Positions 1 to 6,635 of a stretch of DNA of 7,246 nucleotides are shown here, in pieces; the stretch's first letter is position 1; each line of letters starts with the position of its first letter. The stretch lies in NCBI GenBank assembly GCA_026984555.1, contig JALSRY010000746.1, positions 1 to 7,246 of the forward strand. The letters are read 5' to 3'. The DNA comes from Phycisphaerae bacterium. Its GTDB lineage: Bacteria > Planctomycetota > Phycisphaerae > UBA1845 > Fen-1342. The translations under genes were made by a program, and so were the position numbers. The notes under the pieces were generated by a model. It was not told the origin of the DNA. It made no database searches and saw nothing but the letters and a program-made list of their open reading frames with translations.

Positions 1-1936
1 CCCCCCGAGCCCGCAGCTCCAGCGGCGCGCTGTCGGGCGCAAACGGCTGATCGGCCAACGCTCCGGGCTTGCGCCGAAACGCGAAAAGCTCCCTTGGGTC
101 CGCCTGCGCGGGCAGCCACAAGCCGAAGTTCCACGGCGAGGCGGGCAGCACTTCCCATCCGGGCCACGTCTCGTAATCCTCCCCCGGCCCCTCGCGCATC
201 CGCCGCCACCGCTCGGCGATCTTCAGCGCATACACCAACGCCCCACGCCGAACCGACACACAGTCGCCGTGGGATTTCCACCGGACCAGACGCACCTCCG
301 CGGGAAACTCGATCCGCACGCGGTCGCCCGCCCGCCAGGTTCGACGAAGCACCATGTAGCCCCGGCCCCGGCTCGCCCCATCGTCGTCGGCGGGCGGCAC
401 GCCGTCTCGGCCCGCGGGATCACGGGCGCCACGCCCCGACCATCCCGGCGATTCCTGCGCCCCATAGAGCCACGGGAGCCACGCTCCGCCCCTCGACGCG
501 GCTGCAACCTCCGCCTCCCGCCCATTCACCTCCACGCGTGGTTTCGCGCACCATCCCGGCACACGCAGGTACAGCGCGAATTCGACCGGCCGCGGCGTCC
601 CGACGACCAGCGTCACCGTCTCGTCGAACGGATAATCCGTCTCTTCGTCGATCGTGACCTCGACATCCCCGCCGACCTTCGCGCGCACGCGGCAGGGGGC
701 GTAGACCACCGCGGCCAGCCCGGCATCCTGTGTCGAACACCACAGGTGCTCGGCCAGGTACGGCCAACCCATCCCCACGTTGTGCTGGCAACACCGATGG
801 TCCCACGGGTCGAACGCCAGCGTGTTGCCCCCGTTCTCGACCCCCGGCGCTTTGCTCCCGCGGTCCAGTTGCACAACGTTGGGGCAGGTCAGGTAGTGCA
901 ACGCCCGCCCGTCGGGCGTCATCGCCGCCGGCAGCGAGTTGAACGCTACCTCCTCCAGCAGGTCAGGCCAGTCGCTCTCGCCGGTGATCTTCAGCAGCAT
1001 TTCGCACGAGTGCATCAGCTCGACCATCGAGCACGTCTCGGCGCCCTGCCGCGGTCCGAAAAACCCCTCCCGGCAATCCTCATCCGCACCGAACATCCCC
1101 CCGGGTACCTGCCCGAAACGCGCGTACACCTCCGCGAGGCGTCGCCGGGTGGCCGCCAGCAACGCCGGATCCCGCGCCTGCTGGTAATACAACGCCGGGT
1201 TGCGAAACCCCTGGCAGATGTTCACCCCGTGCCAGCTCTGGACCTTGTCTCGCCAGGCAGCGCCGTGTTCCGCCAGACGCCGGGCCAAATCCAACAGCCA
1301 CGTCGCGCCGCTGCGGTTGTACAGCCAGTACACGCTGTCCAGCTCGTCGCCCGCCCGGACGTGCTGCCACCACGGAAGCCGATACCGCCCCACCCCCCAA
1401 CGCGCCGGGAACAGCTCCGCATCACCCAACCCATGCCGATAGCGGAAATAACGCAACAACGCGTCGAGGACGCGCGGCGTACCCGTCGCTTCGTAATCGC
1501 TGCGCAACGCAAAGAGCACGATCATGTTCGGCCACGCGTCGTGCGTCTCGCGCAGCGGCCGCGGCCCCAGCCACCCGTCGGCGTCCTGCCCGTCGAGAAT
1601 CGCGTCGAGCCAACGCCGCGACTCCCCGATCACCCGCTCGTCACCCAGCACGTACCCCAGGTCCACCAGGCCCCGCAGCCAGTACGGCACCTCCTCCCAG
1701 CTCTTGCGAACCGGATCCAGCCACCCGCTCCTCCCGCGACAAAACCGGCTGACCTCCGGCAAATGCCCCACCATGCCGGCGGCCAGCCGCTCGAGCTGAC
1801 CCGCCAACCACCCCCGGGGTTCGATCGCCCCGATCGGCAGCTTGACCAGCGGATTGACCGCCAGCGGCGCGCGGTTGCAAACATACGGACTGCCGCGGCG
1901 ATTCGCCGGCGGACGCTCCAGGGCTGTGACGATCAT
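1..1936 (-). CDS. GH127 (DUF1680) family glycoside hydrolase, probable beta-L-arabinofuranosidase type; 3' end cut by window edge
   Basis: The frame is open for 645 codons from the ATG at 1936 to the window edge, so only a short C-terminal part is missing relative to typical family members of about 620-680 residues. The middle carries the GH127 zinc/catalytic signature: E300 and C302 (AETCSMVEL) and the pair C382-C383 (HRCCQHN). These match in order and spacing E338, C340, C417 and C418 of Bifidobacterium HypBA1, where the second-last Cys is the nucleophile and all four bind zinc. The N-terminal part resembles the (alpha/alpha)6 barrel (WLDAILDGQDADGWLGP, NMIVLFALRSDYEATG). The C-terminal part is beta-rich (FALYLRVPGWCAKP, CVSVRRGALVYALKI). 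There is no signal peptide, so a cytoplasmic location is inferred. The start overlaps the stop of the upstream zinc-binding protein gene as ATGA, with no strong ribosome site, which suggests translational coupling. The substrate is uncertain, because DUF1680 members act on varied L-arabinose-type and other sugars. Codon use leans to G-ending triplets (GGG for most early glycines), unlike its neighbours. Confidence 0.9.
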   Translation of the reverse strand, partial: MIVTALERPPANRRGSPYVCNRAPLAVNPLVKLPIGAIEPRGWLAGQLERLAAGMVGHLPEVSRFCRGRSGWLDPVRKSWEEVPYWLRGLVDLGYVLGDERVIGESRRWLDAILDGQDADGWLGPRPLRETHDAWPNMIVLFALRSDYEATGTPRVLDALLRYFRYRHGLGDAELFPARWGVGRYRLPWWQHVRAGDELDSVYWLYNRSGATWLLDLARRLAEHGAAWRDKVQSWHGVNICQGFRNPALYYQQARDPALLAATRRRLAEVYARFGQVPGGMFGADEDCREGFFGPRQGAETCSMVELMHSCEMLLKITGESDWPDLLEEVAFNSLPAAMTPDGRALHYLTCPNVVQLDRGSKAPGVENGGNTLAFDPWDHRCCQHNVGMGWPYLAEHLWCSTQDAGLAAVVYAPCRVRAKVGGDVEVTIDEETDYPFDETVTLVVGTPRPVEFALYLRVPGWCAKPRVEVNGREAEVAAASRGGAWLPWLYGAQESPGWSGRGARDPAGRDGVPPADDDGASRGRGYMVLRRTWRAGDRVRIEFPAEVRLVRWKSHGDCVSVRRGALVYALKIAERWRRMREGPGEDYETWPGWEVLPASPWNFGLWLPAQADPRELFAFRRKPGALADQPFAPDSAPLELRARG

Positions 1937-2937
1937 CCCGGTTTGCTCTGCGCCTTGAGCTTGTCCAACGCCGCCGCCAGCCGGTCGATATTCCCGTTCA
2001 TCACCGTGAAAAAGTCGATCCCCTTCGCTTGCTCCTCCGGCGTGACCACCTCGCACGGCGAGAACACGACGTTCATCAAGCCCAGCTTGGCCATCCGCGC
2101 CGCGATCTCCGGCTTGGGCTGCGCCTCCCACAGCATGATGTGGGCCGGATGTTCCGCCAGGTACGATTCGATCTTCTTGAACGTCGCCTCGTCCGGCATC
2201 GTTTCCGGGTCGAGCCCGTAGGTGTGCTCGTGCCACCCATACCGCCGGCCGATGTAGTTGTAGGCCGGGTGCGAGCACAAGAACAGCTCGTCGCCGATCT
2301 TCGCCGACAGGTCCTTGAGCCGTGCGTCGAGCCCGTCGAGGTCCTTCACGAGCTCGGCGTAACCCTTCTCGAACGTCGCCTTGTGCTCCGGCCAATGCGC
2401 CACCAGCGCTTTCTTGATCGTCTCGGCCTGACGCCGCGCGTTGATCGGGTCCAGCCAGGTGTGTCCGTCCACGCCCTTGTGCGTGTGCTTGCCGCCGGGC
2501 CCGTGCGAGTGCGTGAACGCATGCTTGAGCACGATGAACTCGTCCTTGAACGGCCGGGCCGTGTCCACGACCTTCGCCGCGGGCAGCGTCACCTTGTCCA
2601 TCCCGTGCTCATACGATGCGCCGTTGAGGATGATCAGGTCCGCCGCCTGGTACTTGCCGATCGTCGCATCGTCGGGAACCCAGAACGAGGGGTCCGCGTC
2701 GGCCGGACACGGGTTGACCACCTCGCACGCATCGCCCGCGATTCGCTTCGTGAAATACGTCGTCACGTAGAATGTCGTGTAGATCACCGGCTTGCCCCGC
2801 CGCGCCGCCGGCGCGCCCGGCTTGGCCGTCGGCGCTTTCTGGCAACCGGCCCCCAGCACCAGCCCGCCGGCGACAACCGCCGCCAAAACTCCCCACCGGC
2901 GTCCCCGGCATTTTTGCGCTACGTTACCTGCCTGCAT
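1933..2937 (-). CDS. ZnuA-like zinc/manganese ABC transporter substrate-binding lipoprotein
   Basis: A 334-residue protein of the cluster A-I (ZnuA/TroA/PsaA, PF01297) family, which captures Zn2+ or Mn2+ outside the cytoplasmic membrane. Residues 11-31 form a basic-plus-hydrophobic lipoprotein signal ending LVLGAGC, with C32 as the likely lipidated Cys; Gly at -3 makes the lipobox slightly non-standard. Three likely metal histidines are H111 (ASYEHGMDK), H159 (DGHTWLDP) and H223 (CSHPAYNYIG). The H159-H223 spacing of 64 equals that of E. coli ZnuA ligands. A His-rich stretch (H139, H143, H145, H151, H153) precedes H159, the loop typical of zinc-specific rather than manganese-specific members. 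The usual C-terminal acidic ligand is replaced near FSPCE (292-296), which also favours a zinc-type site. The ATG is set by AAGGGG (2945-2950) seven bases upstream. The gene lies 18 nt after an FtsX/MacB-type permease gene rather than beside a ZnuB-type one. Zinc specificity is inferred. Confidence 0.93.
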   Translation of the reverse strand: MQAGNVAQKCRGRRWGVLAAVVAGGLVLGAGCQKAPTAKPGAPAARRGKPVIYTTFYVTTYFTKRIAGDACEVVNPCPADADPSFWVPDDATIGKYQAADLIILNGASYEHGMDKVTLPAAKVVDTARPFKDEFIVLKHAFTHSHGPGGKHTHKGVDGHTWLDPINARRQAETIKKALVAHWPEHKATFEKGYAELVKDLDGLDARLKDLSAKIGDELFLCSHPAYNYIGRRYGWHEHTYGLDPETMPDEATFKKIESYLAEHPAHIMLWEAQPKPEIAARMAKLGLMNVVFSPCEVVTPEEQAKGIDFFTVMNGNIDRLAAALDKLKAQSKPG

Positions 2938-2944
2938 GGCTTGT

Positions 2945-2950
2945 CCCCTT
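2945..2950 (-). promoter_or_regulatory. Ribosome binding site of the zinc-binding protein gene
   Basis: On the minus strand AAGGGG lies 7 nt before the ATG at 2937, in the 18-nt gap after the permease stop. It supports that start codon and independent initiation inside the operon. Confidence 0.6.
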
Positions 2951-2955
2951 GTTGC

Positions 2956-4125
2956 TCATAGTCCGTGAACAAAGTACGGCACGGCCTGCACGATGCCGAT
3001 CGCCACTACGCCCGCCAGTCCGAGACCCATCACCAGCACGATGCCCAGCTCGGCCGCCTGGAGCCAGAACGTCATCCGCCGGCTGCAACCAATCTTGTAC
3101 ATCGTCTCCATCTCACGCTTGCGCAGCCGATACGACAACATCACCACCAGCACCAGAAACAACGCCGTCGAAACCGTGATCAACGCGAAGTTCGCGTCGA
3201 AAAAACGCTTCACGCGGAACACAAGCCCCAGCAGCTCCTGCACCACCTTGGCCGGCACCAGCACCCGCTCCGTCTTCGAACTCGCAAAATGCGCCTTGAA
3301 GATCGTCGCCGATTTGCGGTCGTGCGGCACCACGATGATCGCCGACAGCGGCAGGTCCGCGCGCTCCCCGTGCATGTGAAAATACTTGATGTTCTCCGGC
3401 GTCACCTCGTGATACTCGACGATCGCCGCATTGGTGACGACATTCTCCTTCTCTTTCTTCAGCACCACCGCCGGATTGGGGTTCTTCACCACGTCGGCGT
3501 GACCGTGGATGATCCCGTCGATGATCCACGTGCTCTTGAGATCGACGAAAACCGCCTCGTCGTCGGGCGTCCCCGTCTCCGCCAACACGCCGACGATGTG
3601 CATCTTCAGCGGATACGTCTTCGATATGTCGTAAATGTTGCTCTGGTCGGAATAAATCGAATCTCCCGGGCCGAGCCCCTCGCGACGCGCCACCTCGGCC
3701 CCCAGCACCGCCTCGCCCAACGCCCGCAAGCCCGTCCCCCGCACCACCCGCAAACCCCGAAAATCGAAGTAATCCAGCGTCGTCCCCACCACCGGGTAGC
3801 CCCGCGCCGTGTAACGCAGGTGCAGCGGAATCGGCAACGCCAACCCCCCGTCGTTGATCGCGTCCACCGTCCGCATGTGCACCGGCTCCACGTGCGCCTT
3901 GCTGAAATACAACGCCTTGAGCACCAGGTCGAACCGGTTGCCTTTCGCACCGATCACCAGCGGCGTCGCCCGCGCCCGCGCCGTCAGCGACTCCCCATAC
4001 GTCGAGATCAGCAGGTGCGCCGCCAGCGGCAACATCGCCGTCAGCATCAGGCAAACCGTCAGGATCACCGTCTTGGCCTTGTGATACGCGACGTAACGCC
4101 ACGCCAGCCGGAGCACGTTCTTCAT
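2956..4125 (-). CDS. FtsX/MacB/LolC-type ABC transporter permease, apparently lacking the last membrane helix
   Basis: A 389-residue membrane subunit of a type VII (MacB/LolCDE/FtsEX) ABC transporter. It has one hydrophobic helix near residues 19-42, a large extracytoplasmic domain (about 43-305), a second helix near 311-333, and a basic coupling segment (YRLRKREMETMYKIGCSRRM) characteristic of FtsX-like permeases. A third helix spans about 356-382, after which the protein ends (VPYFVHGL). Most family members have a fourth helix here. The stop is followed normally by a ribosome site and the next gene, so this does not look like a local frameshift. The extracytoplasmic domain contains two His-x-His motifs (IIHGHADVV near 207-209 and KYFHMHGE near 250-252) that could contact metal; that is inference. 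The ATG at 4125 is preferred over the in-frame GTG at 4128 because GGAGGT lies 5 nt from the ATG but only 2 nt from the GTG. The ATG overlaps the ATPase stop by one base (TGATG), so the two subunits are probably made together. Confidence 0.9.
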   Translation of the reverse strand: MKNVLRLAWRYVAYHKAKTVILTVCLMLTAMLPLAAHLLISTYGESLTARARATPLVIGAKGNRFDLVLKALYFSKAHVEPVHMRTVDAINDGGLALPIPLHLRYTARGYPVVGTTLDYFDFRGLRVVRGTGLRALGEAVLGAEVARREGLGPGDSIYSDQSNIYDISKTYPLKMHIVGVLAETGTPDDEAVFVDLKSTWIIDGIIHGHADVVKNPNPAVVLKKEKENVVTNAAIVEYHEVTPENIKYFHMHGERADLPLSAIIVVPHDRKSATIFKAHFASSKTERVLVPAKVVQELLGLVFRVKRFFDANFALITVSTALFLVLVVMLSYRLRKREMETMYKIGCSRRMTFWLQAAELGIVLVMGLGLAGVVAIGIVQAVPYFVHGL

Positions 4126-4790
4126 CACGCACCTCCCCCGGCAAACGCCTCGATGTCCACCGTGCGGTCGAACGCCTCCAGCAAATGGTGATTGTGCGTC
4201 ACCATCACCAGCGTCGCCCCCCGCCGCCGAACTTCCTCGATCAGCAATTCCAATATCACCTGCGCCGTCTGTGGATCCAGGTTGCCCGTCGGCTCATCGG
4301 CGATCAGCAGCTTCGGCGATGTCGCCAACGCCCGGCAAATCGCCACCCGTTGCTTCTCCCCTTGCGACAGCGTCCGCGGGTACCGCCGCAACTTGTCCCC
4401 CAGCCGCATCGAACCCGCCAGCGACTCGGCCGTCTGCCTTACCGCCGGCGTCAACGCCAGCGTGTCGTTGAGATAGTAGGGCAACAGAATGTTGTCCCGC
4501 ACGCACAGGTACTCCACCAGCTCGAACTCCTGGAACACGAACCCGATCTGCGCGATCCGGAAGTTCCGCCGGCGATGATCCGGTTCGCGAGCCAGGTCCA
4601 CCCCGTCCACCACCACCTGGCCCCGCTGCGGCGTGAGAATGCCCGCGATCAAGGCCGCCAGCGTCGTCTTGCCGACACCGCTCGGCCCGATGATCGCGAC
4701 CTTCTCTCCCGCACCGATGTGCAGCTCCGGCACCGTGAGCGAAAATGCGCCACCCCCGTAGGAAAAACGTAGGTTTCGTATGGAGATCAT
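4125..4790 (-). CDS. ABC transporter ATP-binding protein, LolD/MacB type
   Basis: A 221-residue nucleotide-binding subunit that powers the neighbouring permease. All ATPase motifs are intact: Walker A GPSGVGKTT (35-43), Q-loop Q87 (FVFQEFELVEYL), signature LSQGEKQR (141-148), Walker B LLIADEP (161-167), D-loop NLD (170-172) and switch histidine H199 (MVTHNHH). The length and the motif TGNLDPQTA are typical of the LolD/MacB/FtsE group rather than of ZnuC. The frame stays open upstream to 4901, but the extra 37 residues are Arg/Gly/Pro/Thr-rich and unlike the family, whereas MISIRNLRFSYGG is a normal family N terminus. The start is therefore placed at 4790, although its ribosome site (GGCGGGA, about 9 nt upstream) is modest. 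The stop overlaps the permease start. It is the first gene of the minus-strand operon behind the promoter candidate at 4910-4938. Confidence 0.94.
   Translation of the reverse strand: MISIRNLRFSYGGGAFSLTVPELHIGAGEKVAIIGPSGVGKTTLAALIAGILTPQRGQVVVDGVDLAREPDHRRRNFRIAQIGFVFQEFELVEYLCVRDNILLPYYLNDTLALTPAVRQTAESLAGSMRLGDKLRRYPRTLSQGEKQRVAICRALATSPKLLIADEPTGNLDPQTAQVILELLIEEVRRRGATLVMVTHNHHLLEAFDRTVDIEAFAGGGA
4131..4136 (-). promoter_or_regulatory. Strong Shine-Dalgarno site of the permease gene, deciding its start
   Basis: On the minus strand GGAGGT sits inside the last codons of the ATPase gene. It is 5 nt from the ATG at 4125 and 2 nt from the in-frame GTG at 4128, which favours the ATG. Confidence 0.65.
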
Positions 4791-4909
4791 GAGCAGTGTC
4801 CCGCCGGCCGTTGGAGCCGAGGTCACAGCGGTCGGGTTGCGCTTGCGGCCACCACGCCGCGGCGGCATCCACGTTACCCCGCCACCCGGCGCTCGTGCCA
4901 AGCACCCCC

Positions 4910-4938
4910 ATTCTACGCCCCTCCCTCCGCTCGTTCAA
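4910..4938 (-). promoter_or_regulatory. Sigma70-like promoter candidate for the ABC transporter operon
   Basis: On the minus strand TTGAAC (4938-4933) and TAGAAT (4915-4910) are separated by exactly 17 bases. They match the consensus at 4 of 6 and 5 of 6 positions. Transcription would begin near 4903, leaving a leader of about 113 nt before the ATPase ATG. The match stands out in otherwise very GC-rich DNA. No AT-rich palindrome resembling a Zur operator is visible next to it. Confidence 0.5.
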
Positions 4939-5052
4939 AGCCCCCCCAGCGATTTCGCGGCCATGTCCAACCTCCGACCACTCCGGTATCGCCCACCGGC
5001 GCGTCCGCCCCGGCTGCGCGGCGTCATCCGCGAGATCACCGCCGCAAACACC

Positions 5053-5080
5053 TTGCCCCGACGGCGAAGTGCCTCATAAT
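5053..5080 (+). promoter_or_regulatory. Sigma70-like promoter candidate for the DUF58 gene
   Basis: TTGCCC (5053-5058) and CATAAT (5075-5080) are 16 bases apart, matching the -35 and -10 consensus at 4 of 6 and 5 of 6 positions. The predicted start near 5087 would give a leader of about 65-70 nt to the GTG at 5154. Confidence 0.45.
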
Positions 5081-5153
5081 CGGACCGAGGCGGGAATGCT
5101 CGTGCCCGCCCGGTTGGAACCGCACCGCTCGACGACGAAGAGGATGCCCCGCT

Positions 5154-6068
5154 GTGGCAACCACCCCCCAAACCCGCCGGCCCGAAGACGACCGTGACCT
5201 GCTCTCGCCCGAGTTCATGACCAGGCTCGACCGGCTCGAAATCCTCTCCCGCAAGATCTTCGCCGGCCGGATGAAGGGCGAACGCCGCAGCAAACGCAAG
5301 GGCGAGAGCGTCGAGTTCGCCGACTACCGCAACTACGTCCCCGGCGACGACCTGCGTTTTCTCGACTGGAACATCTACGCCCGCCTCGACCAGCTCCTCA
5401 TCAAGCTGTTCATGGAAGAGGAAGACCTCAACGTCTCGATCCTGTTCGACGTTTCCAAGAGCATGGACTGGGGCAAACCCAACAAGGCGCTGTACGTCAA
5501 GCGGGTCGCTGCCGCCCTGGCCTACATCGGCCTCGTCAACTACGACCGCGTCAGCCTCTACGGCTACGCCAACACGCTCGTTCACGAAATGCGCGCCGTG
5601 CGTGGCCGGCGTCTGGTCGCCCAGGTGATCGCGTTCCTGGAGCGGATCGACGCCGGCGGGCCCTCCTTTTTCTCCGCCGCCGCCAAGCGTTTCGCCTTGC
5701 GGCACAAGGGCAAGGGCGTCTGCATCGTCCTGAGCGATTTCCTCGACAAAGGCGGCTACGCCGACGGCTTCCGCTACCTGCTCGGCCGCGATCTCGATCT
5801 CTACGCGATCCAGGTGCTCTCCCCCGAGGAGATCGACCCGCCGCTGGCCGGTGACCTCAAGCTCATCGACGTCGAGGACGAGGACGTCGCCGAAGTCACC
5901 GTCAGCAAGTTGCTGCTCAACAAGTACAAGGCCATGCTCACCGCCTACTGCACCGACCTGAAAGACTATTGCACCCACCGCGGAATCACCTACCTCTTTA
6001 CCAATACCCGCGTCCCGTTCGATACACTCGTGCTTTCCTACCTTCGTCAACGCGGTCTGCTGCGCTGA
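5154..6068 (+). CDS. DUF58 family protein with von Willebrand A-like domain
   Basis: A 304-residue soluble protein of the DUF58 family, commonly encoded next to MoxR AAA+ ATPases and thought to act with them in protein assembly or maturation. The family hallmark is clear at residues 40-85: MKGERRSKRKGESVEFADYR, then YVPGDDLRFLDWNIYARLDQ, then LLIKLFMEEEDL. The vWA-like domain begins with a metal-site motif DVSKSMD (D99, S101, S103) and includes LSDFLD (D195). The position where a MIDAS threonine is usual reads GGPSFFSAA, so a serine (S171) may substitute. No membrane helix or signal peptide is seen, so it is likely cytoplasmic. The GTG at 5154 is the first in-frame start, with GAAGAGGA about 10 nt upstream. 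M22 is possible, but the preceding LLSPE belongs to the usual family N terminus. No moxR gene is adjacent on either side within the window. The next gene on the same strand is 126 nt away. Exact function is unknown. Confidence 0.92.
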   Translation: MATTPQTRRPEDDRDLLSPEFMTRLDRLEILSRKIFAGRMKGERRSKRKGESVEFADYRNYVPGDDLRFLDWNIYARLDQLLIKLFMEEEDLNVSILFDVSKSMDWGKPNKALYVKRVAAALAYIGLVNYDRVSLYGYANTLVHEMRAVRGRRLVAQVIAFLERIDAGGPSFFSAAAKRFALRHKGKGVCIVLSDFLDKGGYADGFRYLLGRDLDLYAIQVLSPEEIDPPLAGDLKLIDVEDEDVAEVTVSKLLLNKYKAMLTAYCTDLKDYCTHRGITYLFTNTRVPFDTLVLSYLRQRGLLR

Positions 6069-6105
6069 TCGCCCGCCCCGCGCCGACCTCCCCGGCGCAC
6101 GCCGG

Positions 6106-6133
6106 TTCGCAATCCCCGCGCATGCGTTACCAT
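6106..6133 (+). promoter_or_regulatory. Weak promoter candidate upstream of the VOC gene
   Basis: TTCGCA (6106-6111) and TACCAT (6128-6133) are 16 bases apart and match the consensus at 4 of 6 positions each. It lies in the 126-nt gap after the DUF58 gene, so the last two genes may have their own transcript. A chance match is quite possible. Confidence 0.22.
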
Positions 6134-6194
6134 ACGCCCAGCGTCGGGCGGCCGGGCCGCACCCCGCGCCGGCGCACCGAGGGTTCGCGGTTCG

Positions 6195-6611
6195 ATGAAG
6201 ATGCAGTGCACACATCTCGCCTTGCAGGTGCGTGACATGCGGCGGGCAATCGCTTTCTACGAGCGGTACTGCGGCATGCGGGTCGTGCAGGACCGGACCA
6301 ACAGCTTTCGCGTCGCGTGGATGGGTTGGGGCGAGCAACCGCCGCGGTTCGTGCTCGTCCTGCTCGAAACCCCCTACGAGGTCAACCAGCAGCCCGAGTT
6401 CCAGCACATCGGCATCGCCGTGGACAGCCGCGCCGCCGTCGATGAAATCCACGCCCGCGCCGTCGCCGACGGCATCCCCCGGACCTGGCCGCCCGCGGAC
6501 GGCGGCCCCATCGTCGGGTATTTCTGCGGCGTCGCCGACCCGGACGGAAACATGGTGGAGTTCTCCTTCGGCCAGAACCTCGGCGAGCCGCTCGACGACG
6601 CCGAGTCCTGA
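6195..6611 (+). CDS. Glyoxalase/VOC superfamily metal-dependent protein
   Basis: A 138-residue protein with the two beta-alpha-beta-beta-beta modules of the vicinal oxygen chelate fold. The first module begins CTHLALQVRDMRRAIAFYER and the second begins QHIGIAVDSRAAVDEIHARA. The C-terminal strand reads DPDGNMVEFSFGQ. Likely metal ligands are H7, E58 (LVLLETP), H71 and E122. Their positions nearly match the H5/E56/H74/E122 set of E. coli glyoxalase I, whose length (135) is also similar. A divalent-metal lyase or isomerase such as a lactoylglutathione lyase relative is therefore plausible. The substrate cannot be assigned, because VOC proteins include dioxygenases, fosfomycin-resistance enzymes and epimerases. 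The start could be the ATG at 6195 or the one at 6201; GAGGG about 11 nt before 6195 favours the first. It is followed 24 nt later by a nucleotidyltransferase-like gene and probably shares its transcript. Confidence 0.93.
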   Translation: MKMQCTHLALQVRDMRRAIAFYERYCGMRVVQDRTNSFRVAWMGWGEQPPRFVLVLLETPYEVNQQPEFQHIGIAVDSRAAVDEIHARAVADGIPRTWPPADGGPIVGYFCGVADPDGNMVEFSFGQNLGEPLDDAES

Positions 6612-6635
6612 CCCACACAGCTACGGGAATCACGC

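Larger units (their letters stand above)
4791..5153. other. Divergent intergenic region without a supported gene
   Basis: This stretch separates the minus-strand transporter operon from the plus-strand DUF58 gene. Open frames crossing it in both directions have Arg/Pro-rich translations with no recognisable domain. What it does hold is two outward-facing promoter candidates (4910-4938 minus, 5053-5080 plus) and their leaders. A 10-base GC palindrome at 4855-4864 lies in the transporter leader but is of little weight in such GC-rich sequence. Confidence 0.7.

Noticed and set aside
269..2221. 650-codon open frame on the plus strand
   Set aside because: It lies antisense to the GH127 gene and the end of the zinc-binding protein gene. 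Its translation is rich in Arg, Pro, His and Gln with no recognisable domain, while the opposite strand has intact family motifs. Long antisense frames are expected in GC-rich DNA.
2029..4191. Plus-strand open frames of 310 and 408 codons (2029-2961 and 2965-4191)
   Set aside because: Both are antisense to the binding-protein and permease genes. They have Arg/His/Gln-rich low-complexity translations and no domain.
4855..4864. CGCCGCGGCG palindrome in the transporter leader as an operator or riboswitch element
   Set aside because: It is a short GC-only palindrome of a kind expected by chance. No riboswitch core and no AT-rich Zur-like dyad is visible nearby.
4791..4901. 37-residue N-terminal extension of the ABC ATPase
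   Set aside because: The added residues are Arg/Gly/Pro/Thr-rich and absent from the family. MISIRNLRFSYGG is a normal start, and the segment lies within the predicted leader.
6092..6105. CCGGCG/CGCCGG hairpin after the DUF58 gene as a terminator
   Set aside because: The stem is 6 bp with a 2-base loop (or 5 bp with 4), and no T-run follows. Such matches are frequent in DNA this rich in GC.
4935..6452. 505-codon minus-strand open frame
   Set aside because: It is antisense to the well-supported DUF58 and VOC genes. Its composition (runs of Val, Gly, Ala, Asp, Glu) is typical of a complement reading, with no family match recognised.
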